Shown piece by piece: positions 22,527 through 33,063 of a stretch of DNA of 64,000 nt. The notes below the pieces were generated by a model that saw nothing but the letters and a program-made list of their open reading frames with translations, was not told where the DNA came from and did not search any database. The DNA comes from Rhabditophanes sp. KR3021. Its lineage: Eukaryota > Nematoda > Chromadorea > Rhabditida > Alloionematidae. Both the position numbers and the translations under genes were made by a program. The stretch is from NCBI GenBank assembly GCA_963281155.1, contig CAUJLY010000004.1:4774001-4838000 (forward strand), in the 5' to 3' direction. Each line of letters begins with the position of its first letter. The first letter of the stretch is position 1.

Positions 22527-25500
22527 ATGGTTAAAAATGACTTTGATGTGAAACAAAATAAAGACAAAAACTCTATTTATAACGATGTTGTATTCTGCTT
22601 GAATGATTTAGTACGTTTTTAATTAAGTATCTATATAATTTTTTATTTTAGGGTAACTTACTGAACAAAATTAAAAGAGTTTATTATTAAAAATCAATTA
22701 GAAAGTATCAAAAACGCAAAAACACATATTGATATTTCATAAAGTACTCTTTATATCCACATTCTCAAAAATCATTGAGGGTAAGCTGGGCAACTTGCGA
22801 GTTTATTTAGGGGGTCATGGACAACACGAAATTAAGAGATGCCTTGCCAGAGTCACTGTTGCTGAGTTGGCCACGAAGTGCGTTAATGAGTATAGTTCGA
22901 CCTTTTCAACAATCGTCTAAGATGGATATTCTTTACGGCAATCAGCTTATTTTCTGCAATAGTAACTTTTTTGAGAAATCTCTCCTTCATGTCAAAAACG
23001 AAGTTATATTTGAGCGAAGAGTTGAACCAATATTTGCGGGCTCTCATCCTTTTTTCCATGTTTTCCATTTCACCAAGATATTTTATGGCATCTTGTACAT
23101 CTTCCAATTTCCAACCATTACCAAGAACGGTAGGATCCGAAAATAAGTAAACACAGCATTATTTTTCTCCCTCTTTAGCTATGAGTTGATCGATCTGATT
23201 TTTGATTTCGACAGCTTTAGCAAAGGTTTCTTCTGATTTATCCGAGATCAATCAATTTTTTAGGCCATTCAATTCTATCAATATCACCGGTTTCATAAAG
23301 TAGTTGAGACATATATTGACCGATTAGTTTAGTTGAGTCGTCAGTTTCGATACCAAATTCTAGGTTAATTGAAAAAGGATTAGCAATGACTAGACCAATG
23401 ACTAGACAACGTTTCCAAATAATGACTAATCTAACTGACTATTTGCCTTTAGTCAAGCTGCTAGCATCCTCTTCTGAAACTTTAGAGAAGATTCTTTTGA
23501 CTCTAGTAAAATTTGTTTCTTTTTTCATATCAGAATAAATAAAGCACCAATTGAGACGATCATGGAGCACTAAAATGAATAAGAATGATTAATTACGTTA
23601 AATTTGATCTTAATATACACGCGTATAGCTTGAACTAGCATTTCATAGTACAAACCATAGGGAACTGCTGGTAAACAGTGTGTTTAAATTTGACACTAAG
23701 CATCATAACATATAAGTAACTAGTATTAAGCTAAATGCAAAATAAAAACAAAAAAATGCTGATCTAAAACCTAATCCCAATGATTTAGGTTTGTTATTTA
23801 TTCGTGTGATAATATCCTATTTTTTTACTTTAGAAGAACATGCCTTCCAATCATGTATTAATGCATTCAGAGCTAGGGGGAATATTAATTCATACCAATT
23901 TTTAATATTATCCCATTTAAAATACATTTTTTCAATAACCACTGAGTCTGCAAGAACATACACAAGACAGGCAGCAAATGATTTAAAGCTAATTTCAATA
24001 GCTACTACGTATGTCTCTCAAATTTGGCTAAACCTAAATTTCCTAATTATTTTAGTCTGAATTCGGAAGTAGACGTTTCATCCAGTTGGTTGAAGTTTGG
24101 GACAAATCAAACTGCATCAGATTGGTTAGATTTTACAAAGACTAAATATCCAACATTTTTTAAACAAACTAGAGAATGTATTGAGGCAATCAATCCTGAC
24201 ACAATATTCAAAGACATCAATTCCAATCATTCAGAAACAATCCTGCGGAGGCTACTTGTTATTCCTCCCGATTCAAACAATATTCCTGCCAAATTGAAGT
24301 CATTTTTCATGGAAATCCAGGAAACTATGACACCGCCAAAAGTTGAAGAAAAAAGAGAGATAGACCAGGGAGACCCAAGAAAAGTGAGTCCAAAAAGGAA
24401 ACAAAAGTGAAAATAATTTGCCCCGAGTCTCCTAAAAAGATTCTTCAAATAATTAAGGAAAAATCCTTTCCCATTGAGATAGTAGAAAAAAGAAAACGCA
24501 AATTATCTCCTGAAAATTTGAGGAAGAAGGAAATGCATACAATGATTTGCCAGCGAGTCATTCCAATTAGCGATAATTACAAGAATAAAACATTGAAAAA
24601 AAGAATGCTTATTAGAAAATTAAATGAAAAAGATGATGTGCGTAGTGAAAATAAAGACGCCTTCGTCATTGATTCCAAAGAACTTAGCTGCAAAATAACT
24701 TGCCCCTCTCCATTGAAGAAAATTAAGCTAGATAACATAATGCCTTCCATTCCAAAATTGCCAATTCATGATAAAACAACTAGTTTTGAGATTAGACAAC
24801 CTCCCTTTAAATTTGTTAGAGATAATAAATCTGCTTTTAGAACAAAGCCACTATCAATGATACATTTTCCAAGAATGAACCCAATTATTTCAAATGTCGT
24901 TGTACCGGTTAATAAAGTTACACCGAGACAACTGCCCAGACTAATTATAAATGGAAATATGACATTGCAAAATCCTTCAAATAAAAGTGTTATTCGAACT
25001 GAAAGCACGGAAAAGGAATCTTCTGTTTCGAGTACGTCAAGTAATGTCGGTGATTGTAACACCAAGAATGCTGCGGTCAGACTAATACCACGAATATTTA
25101 GATGTACCAGTGCTATTCCATCAGTGAGATTTATCAAAAAAGACGTTTCCCCCGTACCAGCGGATTTCTCTTCTACACATCAACAACTAAAAGTCACCCA
25201 ACAAAGGAGCCTTTCAAATTGTGCACCGAATAAAGATGATGAATCATTGCAAATAAATGTAGAACAATTGACTAAACTAAAATGTAATGATAACTGTACA
25301 CCTGACTCGTCAACTATTTCAATCACTGAACAATATTGCACCTCGACAAAAGAAGAAATTATTCAAATTAATGATTACACACAAAAAACAACCCTACCGC
25401 GTCAACAAAAAAATGTCGAAATTTGCAGTAACGTCGTCAATTTCGGTAATAAAAGTGAAGTAAACGATAAATCCATTGGAGATAAAAACTTGAATATTGT

Positions 25501-26056
25501 AGTGACGGGTAATTTTAATGCGTTAACTGATACCCATATACTTGTTGATAAGGATCTTCACTCAAAACCGGAAACTGTTTCAAGTACAATTAATATTTTT
25601 ACTCTTAATAATTTGCAAATTGTCGATTCGAAAGGAGGCGGAAATCAGGATGATGCAAGTGAAACATCGGCAAGGATTGAAGGTATAACAAACATGACGT
25701 CACCGCAAACAATAGTCCCTGATTCAACAGAAACTTGTCAAATATTGGTTAGACCAGTTAAAAATAATCAAACACGAACAGAAACCCCTAGCCCTGACAG
25801 CAACACGATATCCTATAATGATTTAGTTTTGAACTCTCAAGTGTCTCACGACAGCCACTATACTCTAAGCAGCCGCGAAAATTCAGTTGATAATCAAATT
25901 AATTCATTAAAACATAATATTATATCAACTGATGAAACTACCGATGATCTCTCCCTTGTAACATTATCAAGCTCCTCACCTATTGATGAAGTAGAAGATA
26001 TGTCTGAAGAAAATTCCTTCCTAGTTCAAAACAATGTGGCTTCTACCTCTTTTTAA
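22527..26056 (+). CDS. EMSY-like protein with ENT domain and AT-hook
   Basis: Chromatin-associated protein. Likely exons: 22527-22610, 22652-22678, 23834-24008 and 24056-26056. The ENT domain spans the second and third exons (NLLNKIKR then EEHAFQSCINAFRARGN, FSITTESARTYTRQAANDLK) and matches the EMSY N-terminus. The following part is Ser/Thr-rich and disordered. Two breaks need attention. The join 22678/23834 is one base out of phase. The frame also shifts by one base at the A-run near 24345-24352, after which the second frame reads an AT-hook (RDRPGRPKK) and continues open to 26056. Both look like single-base errors or unseen splicing. Intron 22679-23833 carries an antisense dispersed-family copy. 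The domain call is good; the exact gene model is not. Confidence 0.7.
22735..23570 (-). pseudogene. Copy 4 of the dispersed family, in the EMSY-like gene intron
   Basis: Reverse-strand coding fragments run from about 23565 (NWCFIYSDMKKETNF), through TKLIGQYMSQLL near 23300, KKLIDKSEETFAKAVEIKNQ near 23200, and LFSDPTVLGNGWKLEDVQDA near 23130, to a 74-codon frame 22883-23107. They continue in decayed form (LINALRGQLSNSDSGKASLN) to about 22740. The DPTVLGNGW motif matches the copy at 4.8-6.0 kb, and the LIGQ motif matches the copy at 30.7 kb. Stops and frame changes are frequent. Antisense to the host. Confidence 0.6.
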
Positions 26057-26276
26057 TATTTAACCATTTGAATCTCATTTATTTTGATAACATTTAAATT
26101 TTAATAATATCTCAAATACTTTTGTTTCATCTTTATTATAAACAACATTATATTAACAGTATTCTAATAATTCAATAAATAACTATTTCATTTTCTTTGA
26201 CCAATAGTCATTATACTTTGTATATCCACATCCTATCACTAAAACAAAATATACTTTACAACGTGTTACGTATCAT

Positions 26277-26492
26277 TTAAAACCCACTTAGACCCAATAT
26301 TTGGAGGATAACAATTGTGGTAAGGATGCGAAGACCATAAATATGCGGTGGGAAATAGTTATTTAGGAAAAAATCTTCATCGCATAGAGGTATTATCAGC
26401 ATCCATATGAAAAAAAATGAAACTGATAAAATTCCCATTATCATTGCAGCATAGCCACCATATTTTAATTTGCAATTTGACACAATATTCAT
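26277..26492 (-). CDS. DPM2: DPM2-like, dolichol-phosphate mannose synthase regulatory subunit
   Basis: A single-exon 71-residue membrane protein. DPM2 stabilises the catalytic DPM1 subunit in the ER membrane and also supports GPI-anchor synthesis. Two hydrophobic helices are seen (AAMIMGILSVSFFFIWMLII and a second near the C-terminus, LTTIVILQILGL). Between them lies PLCDEDFFLNNYFPPHIYGL, matching the DPM2 loop pattern LPFxD...YFLPRxYA. It is slightly shorter than the usual about 84 residues because the basic tail is missing. It is head to head with the small gene at 26620, with about 130 bases between starts. Confidence 0.75.
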   Translation of the reverse strand: MNIVSNCKLKYGGYAAMIMGILSVSFFFIWMLIIPLCDEDFFLNNYFPPHIYGLRILTTIVILQILGLSGF

Positions 26493-26619
26493 CGTCTAAT
26501 TCTAAATAAATGTTGACTCACTTTTTAGACTCAAACCACCCAACCAACATCTCATTGGGTTAACGCCAACTATTCTGATTCCCGAAGAGAAAGTAGTTGG
26601 TGCTTCTGAGTAAATTTTG

Positions 26620-26854
26620 ATGAAATATTTACACTACTGCAAGTCATCCTCGAATCTGATAACATCAGCTTTCAGAGCGTATACTACTTCCCTCGCAATA
26701 AGCAATCCCTTTGTTTTGAAATCACGCAATTTGTTTACTAAAGGTACATTTAAAACAAACTTTACCCCTTTAAATAGGCCACATCGCATATTATTATTTA
26801 TATGCAATAGTAGTAGGTATATTAGGAGGCGTAATATATTTTTTGTTCTTTTGA
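26620..26854 (+). CDS. Tiny predicted mitochondrial inner-membrane protein
   Basis: Proposed two-exon gene, 26620-26743 and 26778-26854, giving 77 codons plus stop. The intron (34 bp, gtacat...aatag) is very short. The N-terminus is rich in Ser/Arg/Lys without acids (FRAYTTSLAISNPF), like a mitochondrial presequence. The second exon encodes one transmembrane helix (YLYAIVVGILGGVIYFLFF). Size and layout resemble small respiratory-chain subunits (COX7/COX8 class), but no specific family is recognised. Without the intron the frame instead gives an unconvincing hydrophilic tail. It shares a promoter region with DPM2. Confidence 0.45.
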
Positions 26855-27091
26855 ATTGTTACCACGTTTGCAATCATAATTTTTGTAATTATGTAGAAAA
26901 AAGGCGATAGGAACGCTTTATTTAAAGGCTAGTATAATTTGGTTCCCTGACTTTAGTGAGTGCCTATTGATATTTGAGCATACTGCTATGCTATATTGTT
27001 GTATACCTATATTACGAATAAATTGAAAGACCTGTCTTACACGTCACTCGCTTATCATTTTACATTTCTTTTTTCAGACAATACCTCAATT

Positions 27092-30000
27092 ATGGAGTCA
27101 GGATTAAAAAGAACTCAACCTAAATGGTCCGTTCCCGTTTCTGAAAATGCCGATGCGCATCAACTAAAACTATACAATAGTTTGACCAGAACAAGTGAAG
27201 TTTTTGTACCTAAAAATGGTAATTATGTAAAAGCTTATATCTGTGGACCAACTGTTTACGATTCTTCTCACATGGGCCACGCTAGAGCTTATCTGTCCTT
27301 TGATATTGTACGAAGAGTTCTTCAGGAATATTTTGGCTATGACGTATTGTATGTGATGAATATCACTGATATTGACGACAAAATTATCAAACGTGCACGT
27401 CAAAATTACCTATTTGATGAGTATTCTAAAAAAGCAACATCCTTTCCCGATTTTATGAAAGATGTCCATTTAGCTTTCGATGAGTTCAAAAAGAAACTTA
27501 CCACCGAAGCTGACCCAGATAAGTTGAATTTGTTTAGAAAGACAGCCGACACTATTCAAGAATGTTTGACTAATCACAAGACTGAAGAAGATCGTGAAGT
27601 TATTACCAACGCTTGCAGAGGTATCCTTTCGGATTGGGCCGATATGCAATTTGGATCAACTGTAAATGAGCATTCTATTTTTGAAAAGCTGTCTAAATAT
27701 TTCGAAAATGAATTTATGGAAGACATGAAATCGTTGAACGTCTTGTCACCGAATGTTTTGACTCGTGTTACTGAGTACGTCCCAGAAATTGTCGAGTATG
27801 TGGAGAAAATTATTGAGAATGGATATGCTTATACTACAAGCGACGGCAGTGTTTATTTCAACACGAAGGCTTTCTCAGACAAGCCTAATCATTTTTATGC
27901 TAAGTTAGTACCTGAAGGATTTGACAATTCTGTGGATGAAGCTGCTTTCATAGCTAACATGAAAGAATCAGAAGGAGAACTCTCAATGGGCACTGAAATA
28001 ATGCAAGAGAAGAAAAATGCTAGTGATTTTGCCTTGTGGAAGTCATCTAAAGGCGGGGAGCCATTTTGGGATAGTCCCTGGGGAAAAGGAAGGCCAGGAT
28101 GGCATATCGAATGTTCTGTCATGGTGACCGCCGTTTGTGGAGAAGATCTTGATATACACGCCGGTGGGTCTGATTTGAAATTCCCCCATCATGATAATGA
28201 AATCGCGCAATGTGAAGCTTACCACGATTGCTCCAATTGGGTCAACTACTTCCTCCATTGCGGAACCTTGAAAATTCAAGGATGCAAGATGTCAAAGAGC
28301 TTAAAGAATTTCATCACTATCAGAAAGGCCCTTGAGAAATACACACCAAGACAGGTTTTACTCACCTCTCGCTTAATTAATAATTATTTTTCTAATTTTA
28401 GGTAAACAAAACAACAAAGTTTATTAAACTATTAAAAAGACAAAACCTCAGAAGAAGCTTTGGCAAGAAGTTGTCCAAGAGCCAATTCGCTAATTCTTTT
28501 GACAATGGCAGGATGTTTAAGATACATCACTTGATTTGACTGCCCTGAATCGTCCACATTAGTTAGTTCACGTCGCATGCCAAACATGGTAGAGCACTCT
28601 AAGCCAGGTGCTTGATTAATGTGGAGATCATCAATGTAGACAGCAACTAATTTCCTTTCGTCCTTCCAAATAGCCCTTACTCTTTTACTCTTTGGATCCA
28701 GTGGAATGTATCGGGCAATGTCTCGCCATTTATTTTTTGATCTTTTCCAAATCACTTCTTGCACTTCTTCTTCAATTCAGCACAAGCATGAGACTTACAG
28801 TGGGATGCCAGACTTTCCAAATTTGCATCCTTTTGCAGGGCATTTGAATCTACCGTTATTCTTATAATTGTTGTTTTCTGGAGAAGTCTTCACAAGCTCA
28901 TAGACTTCATATCATTAACAAGATCATTGAAGAAGGCATTTCCCAATGCTTGCACTGTGTCTTCATCGGCCAATAACATGAATGTGGACATCCTATTAGT
29001 AGCAGCGTTTGTAAATTCTGGATGGGCTTGAGCAATATAGTGCTCCATTGCGAAGGCAGTTTGTTCGTCATACTTTCCCTTTGAATAGAAAACTTCGACA
29101 GCTTTACCCTCATCGAAAGCAAAAGCTATTTCACTCCCCTTCAATGACATCTGACAGCCGTACTTATTGGTTAGTGGACATTTGCTCAGCATTTTTATTG
29201 GCGTGTCATCTGCATGCTTTCTGAATCTTGCAAAGGCATTCTTCGCGTCCACAGATTTAGTCTTCCCTCCATAAAAGAATTTCTTTGTCACAGGATGTCG
29301 CAACAAATAAATACGCGTATCTTTAACTTCATCGGACTTCTAAAAGGAATGATTAATTTTACAATATAATTCAAACTTACATGTCCTTCAACAAACTCTC
29401 TTTTTAAATAATCAACAGGTTTTCCAGCACGTTCATCCTTTAGCCTTTCTACTTCAATTTGCATAGTCTTGTGTGCCTTTATCACAGAATCTGCAAAAGT
29501 GCGTATAGTCCGGCTTAGGAAGGCGTGCTTTTGACTGGTCCAGGGATTTATAATCAGTTCACGGCATCCCTCATTGTTCGGAAAGTCATTTAAAAGCCTC
29601 CAGATTAACCTAGGCTTATCACAATAACTTTTACCACAAGAATTTCTGATAAAATTTTCAAATTCATCTTCCTTATCTTCTCCATGAAGGAGTCTTGAAA
29701 GTTCAGTAACATGATGTCCAGCTTTGTGAAGAGTTTCTTTGAAATAATCATAATTGTCAGATAATTCAGTTTGAATAATTAATTCACTGCTCCTAGCAGC
29801 CATTGAAAGGATGTCGTACTTGGCTTTTTTGGTGAAATAGTCAGGATCATTTTCTTCAGGCAATTTCAATTCTAGTAGCATTTTTAAACCCAGACATGCA
29901 AACAATTTTCTATAAACTTCAAGCTTATAGTCTTCCCTTTCACAGTAATTAATTATCATACTTAGAAATTGAGAAGTTTGAAGAGCATTATATTTCTTTT

Positions 30001-32029
30001 TACCCTCAATAACAACTCCTTTCTTGTTAAATTTTTGAAGTCGTCTACACTATTCGGAGAACCCATGAAGATCGAGCAATACAGTTTCGCAGTATAACCC
30101 AAATTTTCAATATCTTTGACAAATGTTTCATAATAACCAACTGCCAGAGTATTCGAAAATGGCTTTTTGTTTGGAGGGTACTTGTTTAATAATCTTCTGC
30201 ATTCTTCCACGCACATATCATACTCTTCTTGAGGACCAATAACACGATACTCTTGACAATTTATGACTTAGAACATTGGCATCAGCTAAAATTTGATTAA
30301 AATGGTTGATTGTTTGATACTTCCTTCTGCTCCATCATCGTGAAAATTGGTGTCGCTCCTGGTTAGACTTGGTGTCACGTCTGAGTTTGGCCTCTTCCTA
30401 GGCTTTTCATCATAACTTGCATGATCTCTTCTTAACATCGCGATTGTGACTTTCGAAACAAAAAATATCGAGTGCCACAAAACAGTCAAGAGATGTTCGT
30501 TTTCCAAAATGTTGTTTGAGACACTTATACAAGCATGTGTAGTGAAGCAATTAAAATTACCCTATTCAATAAAAAAGACACAATCTAATTTCTCCTTGTT
30601 TCAGCTTAGAATCTTATTCTTAATGCACAACTGGAATGATGTTCTTGATTACGGAGATCAGTCTATGGAAAGAGGTAAGAAAATTTATTAAAAATATGGA
30701 AAAATAGACACAAAAAATATATTAAAAGTCAGAAGGAATTTCATTTTTAAGGGCAAACATCTTTTTAATGATAAGTTGACCAATTAATTGGGTACCAGCA
30801 GGTGAAAGCTTTTAGACTTCTTCAAAAGAGCATTTGCCATGACCGACATTTCGAAATATCCGAGCTTCATTATCTGAATACTTCGTGGCAACCGCAGCAA
30901 TTTTTTATTGGGAGTTTTTTTTGGTCAACATTTGTTTTATTAGAAAAGAATTATAATATTAACATTATCATTATTTACCATTCTTTCTCTGCCCAAACTG
31001 ATTGATCTATCTAGTACATCAGGATGAGTGTCTCCTGCTTCAAAGTACCTATTAAAAGAGTCAAGCATCTTTTACACTAAACTTAAAACATAAAATTTAA
31101 ATATAATTTTTAACTTTATTAATAATTTGATGGATTCAGCATTACAATTGGAAAAAAGTGTTAGTGAATTTTTGATGGACATTCAAGACAAGCTAAGAAA
31201 AAAGATGAATGATAAGGATGGAAATGAGATCTTCCTCAAATTAGGGTCTGAAGAAATGAAGCTGTTAAATAAGTTTGCAGAAATTAAGAATGATATCCAT
31301 AGTGCTCTCTGTAACTCAATCAACACTCGTGCTGTTGTGGAGAAAGTACGCGAAATAGTTACTGCTTCAAACGTCTATGCTATGGAATGCAAGAATGTTG
31401 ATAAAAATGTCAATTGCATAATTTTAAGAGACATTGCTGCTTATATTGTTAAGCTCTTTAAAATGTTTGGTGCTCCCCTTAATGGTGGACATTATTTTGA
31501 AAATAATGGATCTACTGAAAGCAACAACAAATCTGGAGTCGATGAAGATGAAATGCTTTTACCTTATCTGTCTGCTTTGGCTAATTTCAGAGAAAAAGTT
31601 AGGCTTTCCGCTATTGACAACAAAAACAAAGATATTCTTAAGCTTTGTGACGAACTCCGTGATGTTGACTTGTTCGAACTGGGAATTAAGTTGGAAGACA
31701 AGGATGGAGAAACTGTTGTCAAGCGTGTTGGACGTGAAGTTTTGTTAAAAGAACGTGAACAAAAAGAAGCTATCGACGAGGCTAAACGTTTGAAAAAGGA
31801 CAAGAATGAAAAAGAACGTCTCGAAAAGGAAGCGAAGATGAAGGTTGATCCCCAGATAATGTTCACTATTGGTGAATATGCTTCGAAATTTTCTGCTTAT
31901 GATGAAAAGGGAATTCCAACACACACCCTTGATGGGGAAAAACTTAGCCAAGCACAAAGAAAGAAAATGGAAAAAAATTGGGATACTCAAAGGAAGAAGT
32001 TTGAGCAGTTTAAAGGAATTAGTGCATAG
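27092..32029 (+). CDS. CARS1: Cysteinyl-tRNA synthetase, cytosolic
   Basis: Class I synthetase that charges tRNA-Cys. Exons: 27092-28354, 30605-30674, 31140-32029, giving 740 aa, close to the human enzyme. Motifs: [20 protein letters not shown] (HIGH-like HMGH), GWHIECSVM and [15 protein letters not shown] (zinc/cysteine site), KMSKSLKNF, then [16 protein letters not shown] in the 70-bp middle exon. The anticodon-binding region is followed by the animal-type lysine-rich C-terminal extension ([29 protein letters not shown]). An acceptor ttttttcag at 27071-27077 precedes the start. Introns 28355-30604 (2250 bp) and 30675-31139 (465 bp) each contain an antisense copy of the dispersed family. All three joins keep phase, so the enzyme is intact. 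Confidence 0.95.
28432..30510 (-). pseudogene. Copy 5, the longest copy of the dispersed unnamed family, in CysRS intron
   Basis: Reverse strand, antisense within the CysRS intron. Pieces in order: [20 protein letters not shown] near 30440; [20 protein letters not shown] (29962-30216); a long helical segment (29342-29959) starting [19 protein letters not shown]; a clean 41-bp intron (29340-29380, gtaagt...ttttag); then [18 protein letters not shown] to 28890; a C2H2-like finger near 28790-28850 ([10 protein letters not shown]...SH...SH); then [26 protein letters not shown], ending at 28432. Frames change near 30030, 30260 and 28800, and stops fall between the pieces. It may be a recent pseudogene, or a gene with undetected introns or sequence errors. 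The product would be about 650-700 aa. No named domain is recognised. Confidence 0.65.
30720..31080 (-). pseudogene. Copy 6 of the dispersed family, in the next CysRS intron
   Basis: Reverse-strand fragments inside CysRS intron 30675-31139, again antisense. [20 protein letters not shown] lies near 31060. Near the end, [20 protein letters not shown] is followed by PSDF and a stop at about 30724. The LIGQ segment matches the 22.7-23.6 kb copy, and the overall ending resembles the C-terminus of the 28.4 kb copy. Short, with several frame breaks. Confidence 0.5.
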
Positions 32030-32451
32030 GACATTCTCTTGTTTGTGCTTGCAATTTGGTTTGTTGGAGATCTGAAATAAGATTAAATTATTTATCTAAT
32101 AATTGTTGATTTGAAACGCTTTTTTATTTAAACAAGAAATTATCACCCATTATATTAATTCATAAATACGTATGATAAACGTTTTAATGTAATGATATAA
32201 TATTTTGAACGCATTATATGAAAATAAAATATTTTAATTATTTGTAAGCCATTTATAATGATAAATAAATAAGTTTAGTTACAAATATTTGATTTCGAAT
32301 GATCAATACATCATTTTTAATAAAAAGTGCACCACTTTTGATATAAGTTGCAACATTTAAAAAAAAAATACAAAATCTTAAATGACAATTGTTATATGAA
32401 ATTAAGGCAAAATACGTATAATTTAGATAAAGCTATTAGAGATATAAGTAA
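32030..32451. other. Intergenic, convergent 3' ends of CysRS and LITAF-domain gene
   Basis: AT-rich stretch with AATAAA-like signals in both directions (for example near 32225 and 32266). No coding region is seen. Confidence 0.45.
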
Positions 32452-33063
32452 TTAGTTTTTAGTAAATCCACATTTGTTACACGATTTTATCATTGGTCTA
32501 CTGCAACACACGGTAATCCAAATCAACAAACCAACTGGAAACAAAATAAGGCTTATGATGACAAGAGTGAAAAAGTGACACTTTTTAATCCGGCTTTTGT
32601 AAACCCCAGCTTTGCACATTGGGCAAACTAAATGCATATTATTATATGCGCGTGCAATCTCTTCCGGTGATGATCCTCCATTAAGACTATTTCCATTAGC
32701 ATTTTGAATGACAATGTTACTAGGGGCTTGAATTGCTTGCTGAGAAGGATGATACATATTAGGCTGATATGTAGCCATCTGGGTTTCCATTGGAATTAAC
32801 AAATGGTGATTCGTTGGATGAGACAATTGGGCAGCCGGTGTAGGGAGTTGCTGATTGGTCGTATATGGCAATATACCGCCATTATGATCTGTTGAGGATC
32901 CAAATTGATGAATATCCGGACAGGGAAGTTGTTCGATTTCGTTACCAACTGATTTTGGAAGTTGCATAAATTTTGGGTATCGCAATCTTTCTATTGTATT
33001 TTCTGTTTGAGGCTTAACTTGTGGATACAATGCCGTTCCATCATCAATTGCATTAGTAGACAT
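32452..33063 (-). CDS. LITAF-domain membrane protein
   Basis: Single exon, 203 aa. The C-terminal 60 residues form a LITAF (SIMPLE-like) domain: CPMC knuckle (HLVCPMCKAGVYKS), a hydrophobic membrane in-plane segment (FFTLVIISLILFPVGLLIWI), then CCSRPMIKSCNKCGF with the second CxxC. Family members sit on late endosomal/lysosomal membranes, bind zinc through the two CxxC halves and act in endosomal sorting. The N-terminal two thirds is Pro/Gln/His-rich and disordered (PYTTNQQLPTPAAQLSHPTN), as usual for the family. The start is the first Met of the open frame. Confidence 0.88.
   Translation of the reverse strand: MSTNAIDDGTALYPQVKPQTENTIERLRYPKFMQLPKSVGNEIEQLPCPDIHQFGSSTDHNGGILPYTTNQQLPTPAAQLSHPTNHHLLIPMETQMATYQPNMYHPSQQAIQAPSNIVIQNANGNSLNGGSSPEEIARAYNNMHLVCPMCKAGVYKSRIKKCHFFTLVIISLILFPVGLLIWITVCCSRPMIKSCNKCGFTKN

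Noticed and set aside
24380..24406. Very short intron (gtgagt...aaaag) as the explanation of the EMSY-like frame break
   Set aside because: It would be under 30 bp, shorter than any other intron here, and it would remove part of the AT-hook. A one-base indel in the A-run explains the data better.
24766..25137. Reverse frame of 123 codons within the EMSY-like gene
   Set aside because: Antisense to a long forward exon with consistent low-complexity protein composition. The reverse product has no features.
30446..30691. Open frame of 81 codons on + that could be a separate small gene
   Set aside because: Only its second half is real: [16 protein letters not shown] is the missing CysRS exon (30605-30674), preceded by a good acceptor. 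The first half is intron, antisense to copy 5.
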